A stretch of 64,000 bases of DNA from Septoria linicola (GCA_024114885.1 CP099423.1:2294001-2358000); one strand, 5' to 3'. Counted from the stretch's first letter, positions 45,987 to 58,600 are shown. Notes: generated from the letters alone by a model not told the origin. Program-made: numbers and translations.

Positions 45987-48070
45987 TCATTCCTTTGCAT
46001 GTCTATATAGCAGGAACGGATGAACAATGACCAGATTGAAAGCATCCAACAATAGGGCCGGGAAGACATCCCACCAGGGCAATCCACCGCAAATCCTGTA
46101 CACAGCTCCTGAGATCAGCAGAGTATTGTGTGCGATGGTCCATGCCCATGCCAGTACTCGCATGTTGCGGTAGCGGTTGATCTTGTGAGATTTGTTGTCT
46201 CCACTGGGCACCCAGGACAGCTTCTGGCCGAAAATGCGGTCTAAGAAAGACTGTAGGTACGCATATGCCATGATGACCTGCGTGAACTGGACCGTGAGCG
46301 TGTACGGACTGCGCGCCCATAGTCGTATAAAGATGAGTCCAACAGCGAGTGGCGGAAGTGCGAAGAAGAGGTTGTAGTACTTCATGAGCTCCGGACGAGA
46401 CCAGAGGAGCACCGAGGCAGGCAGCGGGTTGAAGAAGGCTGCCGTCGCCACTGATGAGTAGTACATCATGCCACTGAGGTAGCAAAGCTTCTGCTTCTTT
46501 GACAAGTTGCTTCGCCAGAATTCGCGATGCGTCAATAGCGACAGTGAGCCAGTGCACCAGCTCATTTGCTGGCTAAAGAAGGCGCGAGGAGTGTCCGGAC
46601 AAATCCCACAGGCCAGTACGATAGGGGCGTAGGCTATTTGCCAACCCCGGTTGATAGCATAGAAACCCATATGCACATCCTCGGAGCATTCTGCGGGTGC
46701 AGTGCCCCCTACAGCAACGAGTGCAGCGTGCCTGTATACCGCATTGGAGCCGACGCAGATTGCTCCGCCCCAGGTGTTACGGCACGTCTGGACTATACTG
46801 CAGTCAGTCAAATGCTGTCGGGCTCCGAGTTAGTGACTTACTCAGCCGATAAAAGCACTCCTGAACACTGCCTGCGCCTTGCTCCACCCAGGTCTGCTCG
46901 TTTGTCGCCCGAAATTGTGGAGTCTGCACGATAGCAAGTTGGGTATTAGCTAGGTGGATTGGTATCAACTCCTCGAGAAAGTCTGGTCGGGGACAAAAGT
47001 CGGCATCAAAGACTACAAAGAAGTCGCCAGCGGTCTGCGAAACGCATGTCGCATGTTTCCGGCTTTCTTAAGCGTTGGTCTGTCGGGACGTACGATGTAC
47101 GTAAAGCCAAACTTCGCCGCCAGCGCTTTGACTTCGTCCTGAGCGCCATCATCGAGCACGAATGTACTCTTCTTCATCCCAGGATACCGCATTGCGGCAA
47201 CGTATTTCCATGTGTTCCCAAGCACTTCCACGGGTTCTTTGCACACGGGCAGATAAATATCAACTGTAGGTGCCGTCTTGTCCGTCAATGGGAAGTCTCT
47301 TAGTTTCTCCTTATGCGCCTGGAGGTTGAACGACCTGCCAAAGCAAGTCACACCGAGCGAAGCATTTCAGTCCACAGCGCGCAGAGCGCGTGCCAGAAGA
47401 AGTACCACTCGGTCTTGATGAACAGCCAAGCCCCTGCTGCAAGCGAGAGTGCCGAAAAGAGACCTCCGCAGACAATTGGCAGTCGGTTCATGCCGATGTA
47501 GCTGTATTTCTCTGCATCGGTTGGGCAGCTGGGGAGGACTACTATGGGCGCTTGTCTTGGACAGTAGTTCTTCCGGAACCTCTCAACCAAACTGCTTCGC
47601 AACGAGCGTGTGTTTTTGCTTGCGCCATTGGAGCCGGAGACGACTGTCGATTTTTCATCAAATGTCTTGGTGGCTGCAACCGCCTCTTGCTCTTTTTTTC
47701 GGAATAGTCGAAGCCATAAACTTCTTGTCTCTCTGCGCTGCTGTGGCACCACCTGCTTCGGCTTCTCCTGCTCTGGACCACTAATGTCTGGTACTGGGAC
47801 TTGGTGATGGGGAAGAGACGAAATCCTAGGTATGGGAGCCTGGAGTCACCATTAGTGTTGTCATAGCACAAAGCCGGTGCGTGAAGCACTCACGATCTCA
47901 AGACTCTCTCGCGCGAAGTCATTCAGTGGCCGTGGCTTCCCACTGTCGCTATGCGAGCTTGTCAACACTCTTGCTGGGCGCGCGACCACGATTCCATCGG
48001 ATGTATCAGATTGCCCTTCAATTGAGCCAGACGCCGAGGAATTCGGGGAATCAAAAGGGTCTTGAGACAT
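45987..48070 (-). pseudogene. Processive GT2 synthase (CesA/Tft1-like), frameshifted
   Basis: Exons 48070-47894, 47839-46842 and 46792-45987, with introns gtgagt...ctccag and gtaagt...tatag. A polar N-terminal region precedes the first helices (LPIVCGGLFSALSLAAGAWL). The GT2 core follows: PTVDIYLPVCKEP, FVLDDGA, the DxD motif in FFVVFDADFCPRPDF, AIVQTPQF, GAICVGSNAVYR and SEDVHMGFY (the general-base ED). The QxxRW motif reads QQMSW, with Ser for Arg. Four or more C-terminal helices end the protein. Exon 2 changes frame twice, near 47350 and near 47036 (RHAFR/AGDFF); one missing base at each restores the alignment. Relatives make linear beta-glucan such as the mixed-linkage glucan of Aspergillus Tft1. 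Frameshifts plus the motif change suggest an inactive gene; sequencing error is the alternative. Confidence 0.85.
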
Positions 48071-49435
48071 GGTGACTCTGCCGATGGAGGTTGCTCCTGA
48101 CTGGGTATCTCTGTATACGCACAGCAATGAACCTCACGGGCTGGAGCAGGGAGGTCATCGCCGCCAGCGCATGTGGAAGCACAGTCATTAAGCGATCGAC
48201 GGCCCCGAAATGCACGAATAATGGAGAGGACTCCACTTGATGCCTGGATGCAGCCAAAGGGTGGTCACAATAATCGCCTGCATATCTGACTGGCCGCCTG
48301 CGTCCATGCCATCACAACTGAGGGCCCTGCCTTGTGACAGCCCAGGGAGTGCGTGGCGCTCAAGGTGCATTCGGCGAGAGCGGGTCTACGCTCTCGCAGT
48401 ACCGAGAAAGCGCACTATTGACCATAGATATCAAGCTATGCTCTCGATATGCCTTGGTGCCATCATTGTACCTGCAATCCAGCACGGCTGGCAGCGCCAG
48501 CATTAGTCATTGCCTGGACGCTGAGTTGTCGGGAATGCTGCATCATCGAAGGCTATGATCTAGAACCGGGATGTCTCATGGTGGCTCCTCGATGCTTTGC
48601 TCAAATCATGATATCAGCTCACGTGCTCGGCGATTGGCTGTGATGGCTCACTGGGTCAAGGAAATCCAGCTGGAAGGGCTAGCAATGAAGCACCTACACC
48701 CGCTTGCTTCGCGCAGCAACGAAGCACAGCTTATCGGGCCCATTGCTGCGCATCACCGTCCGCGGCAAGAGCAAGGCTTCTGACTTCACTGCTGCATACG
48801 CCCGCGGCAGTGTTCAGCCTTGTCTGACAATTTGGCCCGAAAACAAGTTCTGGACACATATTGGGAGTGGTGTGTATGCTACAACACCAATCGTACCATT
48901 TGTACGAGCGTCAGACCCTCAGCTCAAATGTCTCGAAAGTCGTCTTTCGAAGCACGAAGTTCATGTGTTTGGAAACGCGGTTCGGCCACCGATCTTGCGC
49001 TAGCCGAATTCGTGCTAGAGCAAGCGGTTTACATCCTGCCAAGCATACGTGGGAAGGTCATATGCAATGAAGTGTGCCGCAATGGAAGTTCCCAGTCCGA
49101 TTCTGCCGTGTCGACAGCGTGTGCCAACACGGGCCGACTTTCATAGTTTACTTTTCCAGTACCATGCAGCGGTATGACCCAGTTTCCGGCCATTTCCAGA
49201 TCGGTTGCTGGGAGCATATGCTCGGCAACAGGAACAGCGTCTACGCGGCGAGTGGAGTTGCCGTAGCACAGAAGCTGAACGGGTTCATGCTCGACAGTTC
49301 GATTTTGTAATCGCTGGCCATTGGTGGACGAATATGCTCGCTTACATCCGGCGCCAGGGACCCACCGCTTGAGTACCAAAGGCACCATGTCCGCTCTCTT
49401 GGATCCTGCCTGTCCGTATCCCACTCTATCTGCAG
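48071..49435. other. 1.4 kb intergenic region, no gene seen
   Basis: Divergent promoter space between the GT2 gene and the GH12 gene. Only chance open frames. The composition is normal. Confidence 0.45.
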
Positions 49436-50562
49436 ATGCAGTCGAAGCTACTGGCGGCGAGCACTCTCGTTCTGATATCCTCAGCAGCCATTCATGAGCT
49501 GTGTGGACAATTCGAGACCTACTATCGATACCCATACACCTGTACATAATCTCCCAATGGAGTGGTCTTTGACGCAGTCTAACGTGTGTAGGGACCAACA
49601 ACGCTTGGAGTAAGGAGTATCTGGGCTTTACCTGCTTATACGTAAGATATCCTATGGGTTGCAACACAGTAGATCAATTCATAACATTTCTACTCGCCGC
49701 CAGGTACCAGATGGCAATCCAAGTCTCAACACCTGGTACGCGCTTTGGAGATGGCCCGGCGTTGCTACCGTGCGGGCCTTCCCCAACGTCGGCTTCCACG
49801 CCGCTATACTCCCTTTACAACTCCGGCAACTCAGGCACATGAACATCTCTGCTTCGTGGAGCCTGGCGATCTCGACCTTGTATCCTGATGGCGCTGAAAG
49901 CTCGGGTACTGGTTTCCAATCACACGAGTTGGAAGACATGGACATATCAGCGGATGTGTGTGTTGACATCTTTGCTGACGTGGACATGGTGAGATCAACT
50001 TTGGCCAATCAACAACAGTATGAAATCATGATTTGGTTCGCTAGTTGGGGCTCTTCTTCTGTACCTATTGGAACGCCTATGGAACAACCTGTCGTGGCTC
50101 TCCTGGACGGAATGGCTTTGCACGCATCTGCCCTAACACGTTCAAACAGTGCACGCCTGACATTGCATGATTAGTGAGCTTTACAAAGGACTCAATGTCC
50201 GTGGTCAGACCGTCTATACCTGGCTTGCGAATCGTACGATCGAGTCCATCGACATGTACTGTGCGCCTCTACTCGGTGTCCTTATGGCAAGAGGCTTGTT
50301 ACCAGAACATGCATACCTTGGCGTGCTGCAGTGGGGAATAGAGACCTCACACTCAAAGTTGAAAGTCAGCTTTACGACGAAGTCTTTCAGGGCAACTGTA
50401 GTCTCATCCAATATTACGGCTCTGGCAGATGCCCGTGTCATAGAAACAGACAACGAGAGCGATGGACTGCCTATCGCGTTACTCGTCAATCAAGGTCATC
50501 ACCACAGTGTCTCCAAGTCTGCCGCTTTCATCGCAGCGTGGCTGTTTGTGTGCTTGATCTAG
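49436..50562 (+). CDS. GH12 endoglucanase/xyloglucanase-like secreted protein with GPI-like tail
   Basis: Four exons: 49436-49541, 49592-49641, 49704-50119 and 50175-50562 (319 residues). A signal peptide is visible at residues 1-19 (QSKLLAASTLVLISSAAIH). Family order: CGQFETYYRYPYT then NNAW, LWRWPG..TVRAFPNVGF, SADVCVDIFAD, QQYEIMIWFASWG (nucleophile Glu in YExMIW), PIGT, FELYKG...QTVYTWLAN, and YLGVLQWGIETSH (acid/base Glu in the GxE segment). Introns 1 and 2 are GT-AG. The third junction needs a GC donor (gcacgc) or is misplaced; it is the weakest point. Unusually for GH12, the protein continues about 55 residues and ends SAAFIAAWLFVCLI, a hydrophobic tail typical of GPI attachment. It would hydrolyse beta-glucan or xyloglucan outside the cell. 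The core is quite divergent from well-known GH12 enzymes. Confidence 0.72.
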
Positions 50563-52483
50563 GACTACGAGAAGTAGCTGAGCCCCTCCACGTACTGGAC
50601 TTGAGCATATGGAGCTCAAAATGCGATGTTGAGGCCCGAGGCTCTGCGGCGCATGACCTATGTCATGCTAAAGTGCGCCACGTCAAGCGGCTTCGGATAG
50701 CGACACAACTCAACATTCCACGGGCTCGCGCATCGTAGAGGGCAAAGTCGCTGCGTAGTGCCGTCTATACATGCATGGACCACCCCTCACGCTGTCGTAA
50801 AGCCCAGGAGCCACCATCGAAAGGCACAGCCTACCTGTCTCGAGCTGCGCCAGAACAGCCTCATGGAAGGTAAGATGGATTCAGATCCCACCTGAGCCGA
50901 TCCCGTGCCAGACATATGTGTCTGACGAAAAGTGCTTCGAACAACATCACGACTCCTGGATCGATTAGGTTCGGGCCTCTGATGCAGGAACGATTGAGAC
51001 TTGGTTAAGGTCCGCTAGTGACATCTATCAATCTGGTCTCTTGGTGAGTGCTTTTAGTCTACGACGGAGGATGATGTACTGAAGATTGGTACAGTCTCAC
51101 GACCTTCTACAACTACGCCTGATCCCACTACGCCCGATCTTACTATGCTCGACCTCACCACGCCCGATCTTACTACGCCCGATCTTAGAGTCTGGGACAT
51201 CTGAATACCGTTCAGGATAGGAGATTGTCACAGTACTTGCTCAGCATCGTCATCTAAAGCGCACAAAAGGGTCCGTGAGAAGGGACTTAGGATGCTGTTC
51301 AATTGCCAAAGAGATTCACGTCGCTGTAACTGGTGTCTGACAGTTCCTGCCAAGTATGGCAGAGCATCATTACTCCATCCGGTTGTGTGAGTTAGCGCAG
51401 TCGCGAGATCTGACAGTACTGGGTTGCTGGCGAGGACAAGTGTCGTTGACAGGGATATGTGCCTGGTGAGGAAGTCGCGTGACTCGAAAGATCGCTCGAA
51501 GTTGAGGACATCCTCATACGAAGTTCGGGCAACTTCGTCAGCAGCACCGAGCAGCCCGTCCTCTGATCATGGTTATTATAGAGCAGGTGTCGTGGAGAAG
51601 CTGTACACTTCTAATCTGTTCTTGCTCTGGCCAAAACTGCTCACCCGCGAATTCGAAATCTAGCCCTTGCTCGATGTCCCGGCCGTGAGCAACCGTACCA
51701 TGCTAGAGGATCACTGTAAAACAGGACTTTAGATCCTCCCGGCCTCACACGTACATCTCCGCCTCGTATTCCAATACAGGTGATGTAGGAGAGTTGCTTG
51801 TTGATCGCATCTACTCTGTATTCGACAGAAAGCGATCGAGATCGAGATCGAGATACTGCCTGTGTCCTAGCTACGAAGTATGGCCGCCTCCAGCATCGCA
51901 AGTCTGTCCATCTTTGCTGCATTGAGCTCGTGGACTGGCGAGTCCGACGCTCCTACCGCGTTTTCGAAGAGCTCAGGCATCACGCATGGGGCTTGCACTC
52001 AGACCATCCACTGAGCCGAACGGTGTAACTGCGCCTTTCACTTCAGAGAAGTCTGGGAAACGAGGCACTCATGAACACTACCGTTCCACCAGAACCATGC
52101 AGTTGACGGACGGCGAAGGTACAGTCGTGCAAACGTGGCTGCTGATAATGACTTGGCCGTGTATGCTGGAGGTCTGCTGCCGCGCCGATTCTTGAGCCAG
52201 CCTGGCCCGACTCAGGGCCAAGGAAAGGTCTCTCTGCAAGGGCGTCTAACAGCAGAAGGGGTACACTAGGGCTTCGAAGATGAATGGCGCCTCTGACGAA
52301 TTACATAGCAGTCTAGCGGACTGATGGATTCGAAGACAAAGATGTGATACATGGGCCTAGCTCTGCGGCAGTATGCACCATGTGCTCAGCAGTTCACACA
52401 GGCGCAGTCTTGTCACTGGAACTTACAGGACCTCGGAGGCGTGTAGCAGACGGTCAAAAGCTCCATTCAATGATGCTCCTACG
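50563..52483. other. 1.9 kb gene-free region with a small tandem repeat
   Basis: No supported gene. It holds a five-copy 15-bp tandem repeat (51112-51186) and a short gatcga run at 51833-51855. The rest is unremarkable. Confidence 0.45.
51112..51186. repeat. 15-bp minisatellite, five imperfect copies
   Basis: Units follow ACTACGCCCGATCTT with transitions in copies 1 and 3 (actacgcctgatccc; actatgctcgacctc). In one frame it would read TTPDL repeats, but no longer gene surrounds it. Confidence 0.85.
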
Positions 52484-53360
52484 CTACGAGCTCTTCATAG
52501 CATATACCCAAGCTCCTGCAAATGCCACTAGCACGCCGCCAACATCCAATGCGTTTAGCACTTTACCCTCCGAGTACCAGCCCAGCGAAAGAATCACTAC
52601 CATCTTGACGTTACTAACAATGTTGAACTGCGACCATATCAGTGAAGGAAGATCGGACCAGCAGAGTTGTCAAATACGTACAGTCAAGGCGGAGGTACGA
52701 CCAATGATCATGAACTGTGACAGGTTCAAGAAGCTAGCTACCAGCCCTCCTCCAATGAGCAATAAAAGTGCTCTACTCGATACTGTGGCTATGAGACGAT
52801 CAATGTCAGCTTGCTCGAGTAAGAACAGCTAAGAAGTGCTTACCGAAGTTCGGAAATGTATCCACCACGACAGCAACTGGCAGCAGTAGACATACCGCTG
52901 TTGCTGACTGGTTGAGCAGAAGTTGAGGAGCGTCGACATCTAGGTCGATGATCTTCTTCCCGATCCAGATCTGGTAGCAAGCGGTGGTTATAAATGCTGC
53001 ACAAGCGACGACTGTTCCATAAAGATTGCTCTGGAATGACTGAATGCTTACTAGACCGACGCCCAGACAGCTAAGTAGCACTGCAAGAAGTCTTTCCCGG
53101 CTAGTGCGCTGGTTGAATAGTAGGAAGTTGATCATAACCACGGCAGGGGTCGTAAGAATCTTTGCCAATTAGTAGAACCCTACAGGGTTCATTGCGAGAC
53201 TAAGGTTACTAAGGACCAAGAATGCCGCAAAGAAAGCGCTAAGCGGTATAACCTTGAGCACGGGAAGCTACACTAGAGTAAACATTCGCTATCGTCGGTA
53301 TATAGTAGCGAGTAGAACGAAGAATGTCGCCGTAAAGTGCTACATTGCTACTATTACCTA
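52484..53360 (-). pseudogene. Triose-phosphate/nucleotide-sugar transporter family (TPT) pseudogene
   Basis: Reading the minus strand: HFTATFFVLLATI, RMFTLV-LPVLKVIPLSAFFAA, FLVLSNLSLAMNPVGFY-LAKILTTPAVVMINFLLF, then GTVVACAAFITTACYQIWIGKK, ending DTFPNF. An intron (gtaagc...ctcatag) leads to ATVSSRALLLLIGGGLVASF and NLSQFMIIGRTSALT; a second (gtacgt...gtcgcag) leads to FNIVSNVKMVVILSLGWYSE and the stop at 52484. This is the TPT/DUF250 fold of about ten helices in the Golgi or ER. All in-frame stops seen (TAA at 53169-53171 where the family has Gln, plus others up to about 53350) are RIP-type and lie on the side touching the repeat tract; the distal two thirds are clean. The true N-terminus is lost in the repeat boundary. 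Confidence 0.85.
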
Positions 53361-53735
53361 TGATTTGCGCAATTATAGATCCGAAAGTATGCTAGGAAAT
53401 ATATAAGAACAACTTTCTCGAGGTGAATATAAATAAGCAAGAATTAGCTTACTATTTGTTTATAAACACGATAACTATCGTTGCTATAGCGTTTAGCGCG
53501 ACCTATAACCTATTAATTAGACTAGCCTACTTCTTAATCGGCTTCTATTATAGTAGCTCTTCGCAGATTTCCTTAGCTATAAAGGTCTCGCTACCTACTA
53601 CGGTTATCTCTAGAGCCTTCGATATAGTCGCGTTACTACTTAACTTAGAGAATAGATATGTTCCTTATATATAGGCTATTTAGAGCTTTTCGTAGATCGA
53701 CCTATATAGCTTCTACTATCTATAGACTAGTCTAT

Positions 53736-53852
53736 AAGTAAGTAATATAAGTAAAGATATCTTTACTTACTTACTTACTATTTAGTACTCTCGCTACTTA
53801 CTTATTAAGTAAGTAAGACAATCTCTACTTACTTATATAAGCCTTACTTACT
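53736..53852. repeat. Inverted array of GTAA/TTAC tetranucleotides
   Basis: gtaagtaa (53738 on) is followed by cttacttacttactta, cttacttattaagtaagtaag and further ttactta words, making several hairpin-capable inverted repeats. It lies near the expected outer end of the split hAT element and may be its terminal region. No protein is encoded. Confidence 0.7.
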
Positions 53853-53899
53853 CGGTAACGCTAGCTATAAGTAGTAGTATATTACGATATCGAATAAAT

Positions 53900-54684
53900 A
53901 CTAGTCTATCTTAACCGTATTAGTACTATTTACTATTACTATTATTGCCGTAGGTATTATTAGCTACGTAATACGCCTAAATAGCGTACTAGTTAGCGTA
54001 ATAAAACCGCTATTAATCTATAACTTTAGAGTAACTAAATATCGTATAGTTTCACTATATAACTATCGTCTATATAGTTATAACACGTCGCTAGTAACGC
54101 TAAATTATCGCTTAGGCTCGTTACTTATTACTAGACAAGTATATATATCTAACGCTAACTATACTAGGCTTAGCTATTATCGTCTCTTTTTAATCTAGTA
54201 AGGTATTAGTAACTAGCTTATATTAAGCTTAACTACCTTCTTCCGCTTCTTACTATAGTACTATATATACTCGTCTATAGCTATATTATTATCGCTATCG
54301 CTATCGCTATCGTTATTAATTATAAGCGAGTAGATAACGTAGCGAGCAGCTGTACTAGAAGCGCGTAGACCGACTATCGACGTAGGAGGCCTTCTATACT
54401 TATCTTTATATATATTCTATAGCTGTTAGATAGTAGCCTTAGTCCTTACGATCTAATCCTTATCGTTACTAGCCTATCGTTATTATTTATCTAGTTTCTT
54501 AATAAACTACTATTTTATATTTAGATAGAGTACTACTATAGCTACGTAAATAGGCGTTTCGTCTATCTTAGTAAAGTAATCGTTATACTTAGTCTAACTA
54601 AGCTTAATACTAGCGCGGAAGTACTATTATATAGTAAGTTAGTTAGATAGGTCGTTCCGTATATCGGCTTTAGTACGTAGTTAT
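53900..54684 (-). mobile_element. hAT-D transposase, C-terminal part (split by copia)
   Basis: On the minus strand an acidic stretch NNDSDSDSDNNIAIDEY lies at about 54340-54270. A dimerisation block follows near 54120-54000: EPKR-FSVTSDVL-LYRR-LYSETIRYLV, corresponding to the EPERxFS...RRxxLxxETIxYL signature of hAT enzymes, with TAA/TAG where Gln stands. It ends abruptly at the GTTAT duplication at 54680-54684, and the N-terminal part resumes on the other side of the copia insertion. Confidence 0.72.
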
Positions 54685-54961
54685 TGTTAAGAATGTATTC
54701 TAGATAGTTAGTCTAGACATAGACCTCTAAGCATAGTTCTAGATGCCTAAGGCATCTACCTAGGGCTTAGTAAGAGGTACATCTTGCTTCTCTTTCTTCT
54801 CTTCTTAGATAACTAACTAAATTAACTTTATATTTAGTTCCTAGCATATTACTACTATACTATATATATAAGTTAGTTCAAGATTAATCCCCTATTCTTC
54901 TTTACTACGCTATACCCTCCTTGACATTATATAGTATATAACACGCCCTCTACTTTTAATA
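54685..54961 (+). repeat. Copia 5' LTR
   Basis: Begins TGTTAAGAATGTATTC and ends CTTTTAATA. It contains a palindrome-like gatgcctaaggcatc at about 54752-54766. It matches the 3' LTR throughout. Confidence 0.93.
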
Positions 54962-54977
54962 GGTTATAAGCCCGGGT
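54962..54977 (+). other. Copia primer-binding site (half-tRNA type)
   Basis: Directly after the 5' LTR comes GGTTATAAGCCCGGG. Its complement corresponds to the anticodon stem-loop of initiator tRNA-Met (GGGCTCATAACC, with TGA altered to TAA here). This is the half-tRNA priming mode known from Drosophila copia, not priming from the tRNA 3' end. Confidence 0.7.
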
Positions 54978-55699
54978 TTGTATACTAAATAGGAGCAACC
55001 TATATTAGTATAGGTTACTTATATCCCTTACAGTTTATAGAAAACATTTAGGGCCTAGAAGTTTCCTTAACTATATTACTAACGAAGCTAGTTTATACCT
55101 AGTAGTATATAAGTTAGTAAAGATCTCTATAAGACAATAGTATGTTTCTACTTTATTAATACCTGCCTAGTTCTCTACTATTACACCTAGTATTACTAGA
55201 GTTAGAAGAGGCTACCTAGCCTACCTACTACCTAGTAATAGAAACTCTACTAAGAGAGAAAGATCTAAGTCTTAGTAATTTCCTAAATACGAGGAATCTC
55301 TATCCCTTAGAGCTAGTCTCCCTACTATAAGAAAATACTCTTCTCTAGAATCCTTAGCTAGTCTAAAGTATTCTACTAATTATTTATTCTATTTACCTAT
55401 TTCTATAATAGACTAAGAGGACAAGAAGAGCTAAAGGATTCTAATCCTAGACAGAACTAACTAGAAGAAATAGTTCAAGCTATAGACAGACAAGCTAGAA
55501 GGGAAGGACTAGTTCTAGGCAATTAGCTAACTAACTATTAGAGAGAACCTATACACAGTTTAGTAGGACACTAGTCTCTAGATATATGTTACTTAGAATC
55601 AACACTTCTTAAAAGACAATATAGTATGTAGGTTTAGTATTAGATATAGCATTAGTAAAGATAATAAGATAGAGCTAGAGACATAGTATATTACTATAC

Positions 55700-58600
55700 T
55701 AGTAGCTAAGATATAGGTAATCCTCTAGAACAAGTATAATAGAGTCCTAAAGTCCTATACTATAGGTCTAATTAAGTAGTTTGTTATATTTAGGATATTA
55801 TCTAATAAGATAATCAAGGAAGTATAGAGACACCTTAGAGGCCTAGGTAAGAGGATTACTAAGATTAATCCTTAGGAAGCTTACTACTAGAGCTAAGAGA
55901 AAAGGCTAAAACATCTCCTATAGTCCCTACCTATATTATACTAAGCAGCTAAGGATACTATTATAACCTAACTATCCTTAGATATAGGCACTATTCTTCT
56001 TCTACTTAAGTCCTAAGAGGTAAGAGATAATCTAGATAAGATAGATATAGGTTTAGCTATATTCTATTCTAGGCAGCCCTACTAAGGAAAGTCCCTACTA
56101 ATATACTAGCTCTATAAGAAAGGGAAGCACTAGTTAAAAGATTGTCCTAACCTCCCTACTACTAAGAAACTATCCTAGTAGAGAAATAGTACTAAGAACT
56201 AGAAGGACCCTTAGGGATTATTCCTTAGAGAGAAGGTTAGAAGATCCCCTTTACTAAGGAATGCTAGACATATTAAGAAAGCTATCTATAAGTTATTATT
56301 ATATAATAAGCTAAAGAAGGTTGTCTAGAGAATAGGTAGGCAGCTTTAGAGGATAGAAAAGTCTAGAAAGCTTCTAAAGAAAGGATTTTCAGCCTAGGAG
56401 TCTAGTTCTAGTTCTAATTCTAGAACTTACTCTAGTTCTAGAAGTAATAATAATTCCCTATTAGAAGATAATAACTAAGATAAGTTAGCCTATTCTATAA
56501 TTAAGGCTAAAGGCAAGTTATTACTCTAAGAATAGCTCTTAGATTCCTATACCTTATCCTATATAACTAACTAACTATCCTTCTTTAGATTAGTAAAGCT
56601 ACTAAGAAAGAAAGTATAGATTAAGGTAGGAGGAGGATACCTCTATATAACCTACTCTAGACTAGTATAGATAAAGGGAATCTTAGGAGGAGAAGTTCTA
56701 CTTAATAGAGTACTATTTGTTCCTAATCTTAGAGTAAATCTTATATTATAGGATTAGTTTAGTAAGCAATTTAGAGTCTAGAAGCCTAATTTCACTCTTA
56801 CCTCCCTAGATAGCTAAATAGTTATAAAGACCAAGCTAGTTAGAGGTATTCTATTTATTAGTAAGATATTACCTCTCTTATAGGAAAAGTTATATTACTT
56901 ACTATATAATCCTATAGAGGTTAATAATGCCTATACTACCCTATTAGAGAAGGATCTAAAATAGTAGGAGCTATAGTATAAAAGATTTATATACTTTAGA
57001 AGAGGGTTACTCTTAAACCTTTATAAAGTTACTAATCTAAAGGAAAGAATTCTAATTCCTAACTAGGAAGAGTATAAGTATAGGATCTATATAATAGGCA
57101 AGATAAAGAAATACCTAGGTAAGTCTATTAAGAGAAGACCTAAAAGATTAGCCCTTATATTAGTAGATATCTATAGACTATTACTATTATTAGTAAAAGG
57201 TTTTATATAGTAGCTTAAGATTATTAATAACTTCTTAAGAAAGAAATAGGCATTTCTACTCAAGGCTAGATTAGATATACTAACTACTCTTTAGAACTAG
57301 AGAATTAAAGTAGAAAGGTAGTTAGTAGTACTCCTTAAGTCTATAAGGGCTAATAATACTAGAGAAATTACTACTTTAATTAAATAGTAGGAGAAGGACT
57401 TTAGAATTACTCTTAAGCTAACTAAGGCCTACAATTTACTCTAGAATAGAGTAGTTAAGAGGTCTATCTAAATATTAGAGGCCTCTATTAGAGTAATACT
57501 TAAAGAAAGTAAGATACCTATTAAGTTTTAGCTAGAAGCTCTTAAAGTATAGGTATATATAAGGAATAAGCTCCTAAATAGACCTAATATTAAGAGATTC
57601 AAGCTCTTACCTAATAAAGCTTTTAATAGAATTAAACTAATAGTCTCCTACCTTAAAGTATAGGGATATAGAGCTATAGTATATATAGATATAAGAGTAT
57701 AGCCTTAGTAGGCAAGGAGTAATAAACTAATAAATAGAGGAAAGGATACTATATTTATTAGATACTATAATAATATAGCAAAGGTATAGAAGTTCTAGAA
57801 GCTAGATATAAAGGCTATTAAGTAGTATACTAATATAATCTTCTTTAAAGATAAGCTAGGTAGAGAATTAGACTTAAATATTAAGATTAAGAATCTCTCT
57901 AGTTTAGCTCTAGAAAGAAGACCTATTAGAAGGCTAAGAACTATTAGCTAGCCTACTCTATAAGCTAGTAGGAGTACCCTAGGTGCTCCTAGTCTAGGCT
58001 AGTAGAAGCCTCCTCCTCCTTAGCTATTAGTATAGGTTTAGGAAGGAAAGAAACTCTTTATATAACTTCTACCTCTACTAGAAGATATAGGAGAGTATAG
58101 AAGATTCCTAGACTAAAAGAAAGTTAAGAAAGAATCTAAGAATTCTACCTAAGAAACTATAGAGATAGATTAGGAGTAGATAGCTCTAAAGCAAACTCTT
58201 AGAAAAAGGAAAGTATCCTAAGAACTTAATAGATTTAACTAGAAGCTGAAGCTAATTAGGCTTAAGCTAGATTAGAATAGTTAGCTAGATAAAGAAATGC
58301 TCCTAGAGTATTAGGCTTTCTTCTTAGCTATAAGCTCTATTAACCTAAGTATTCTATAAAACCTAGAATTCTTAGAGGAAGTTAAAGAGATTATATTCTT
58401 AGCTACTAAAGAAGTAGGAATACATAAATAGGAGGTTCTAATCCTAAGGAACTATAAGGAAGTAGTAAGTAATCCTAAATAGGGTTATCTCTAGTAAGAA
58501 GCTATTTAGAAAGAGCTAGATATACTTATAAGTAATAATACCTAGACTATAGTAGTTCTACTAAAAGGAGCTAACTTAGTTACCTTAAGATAGATCTTTA

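Noticed and set aside
53423..53674. 83-residue hydrophobic open frame
   Set aside because: Starts with GTG, lies at the RIP border over the lost 5' end of the TPT pseudogene on the other strand, and matches no family.
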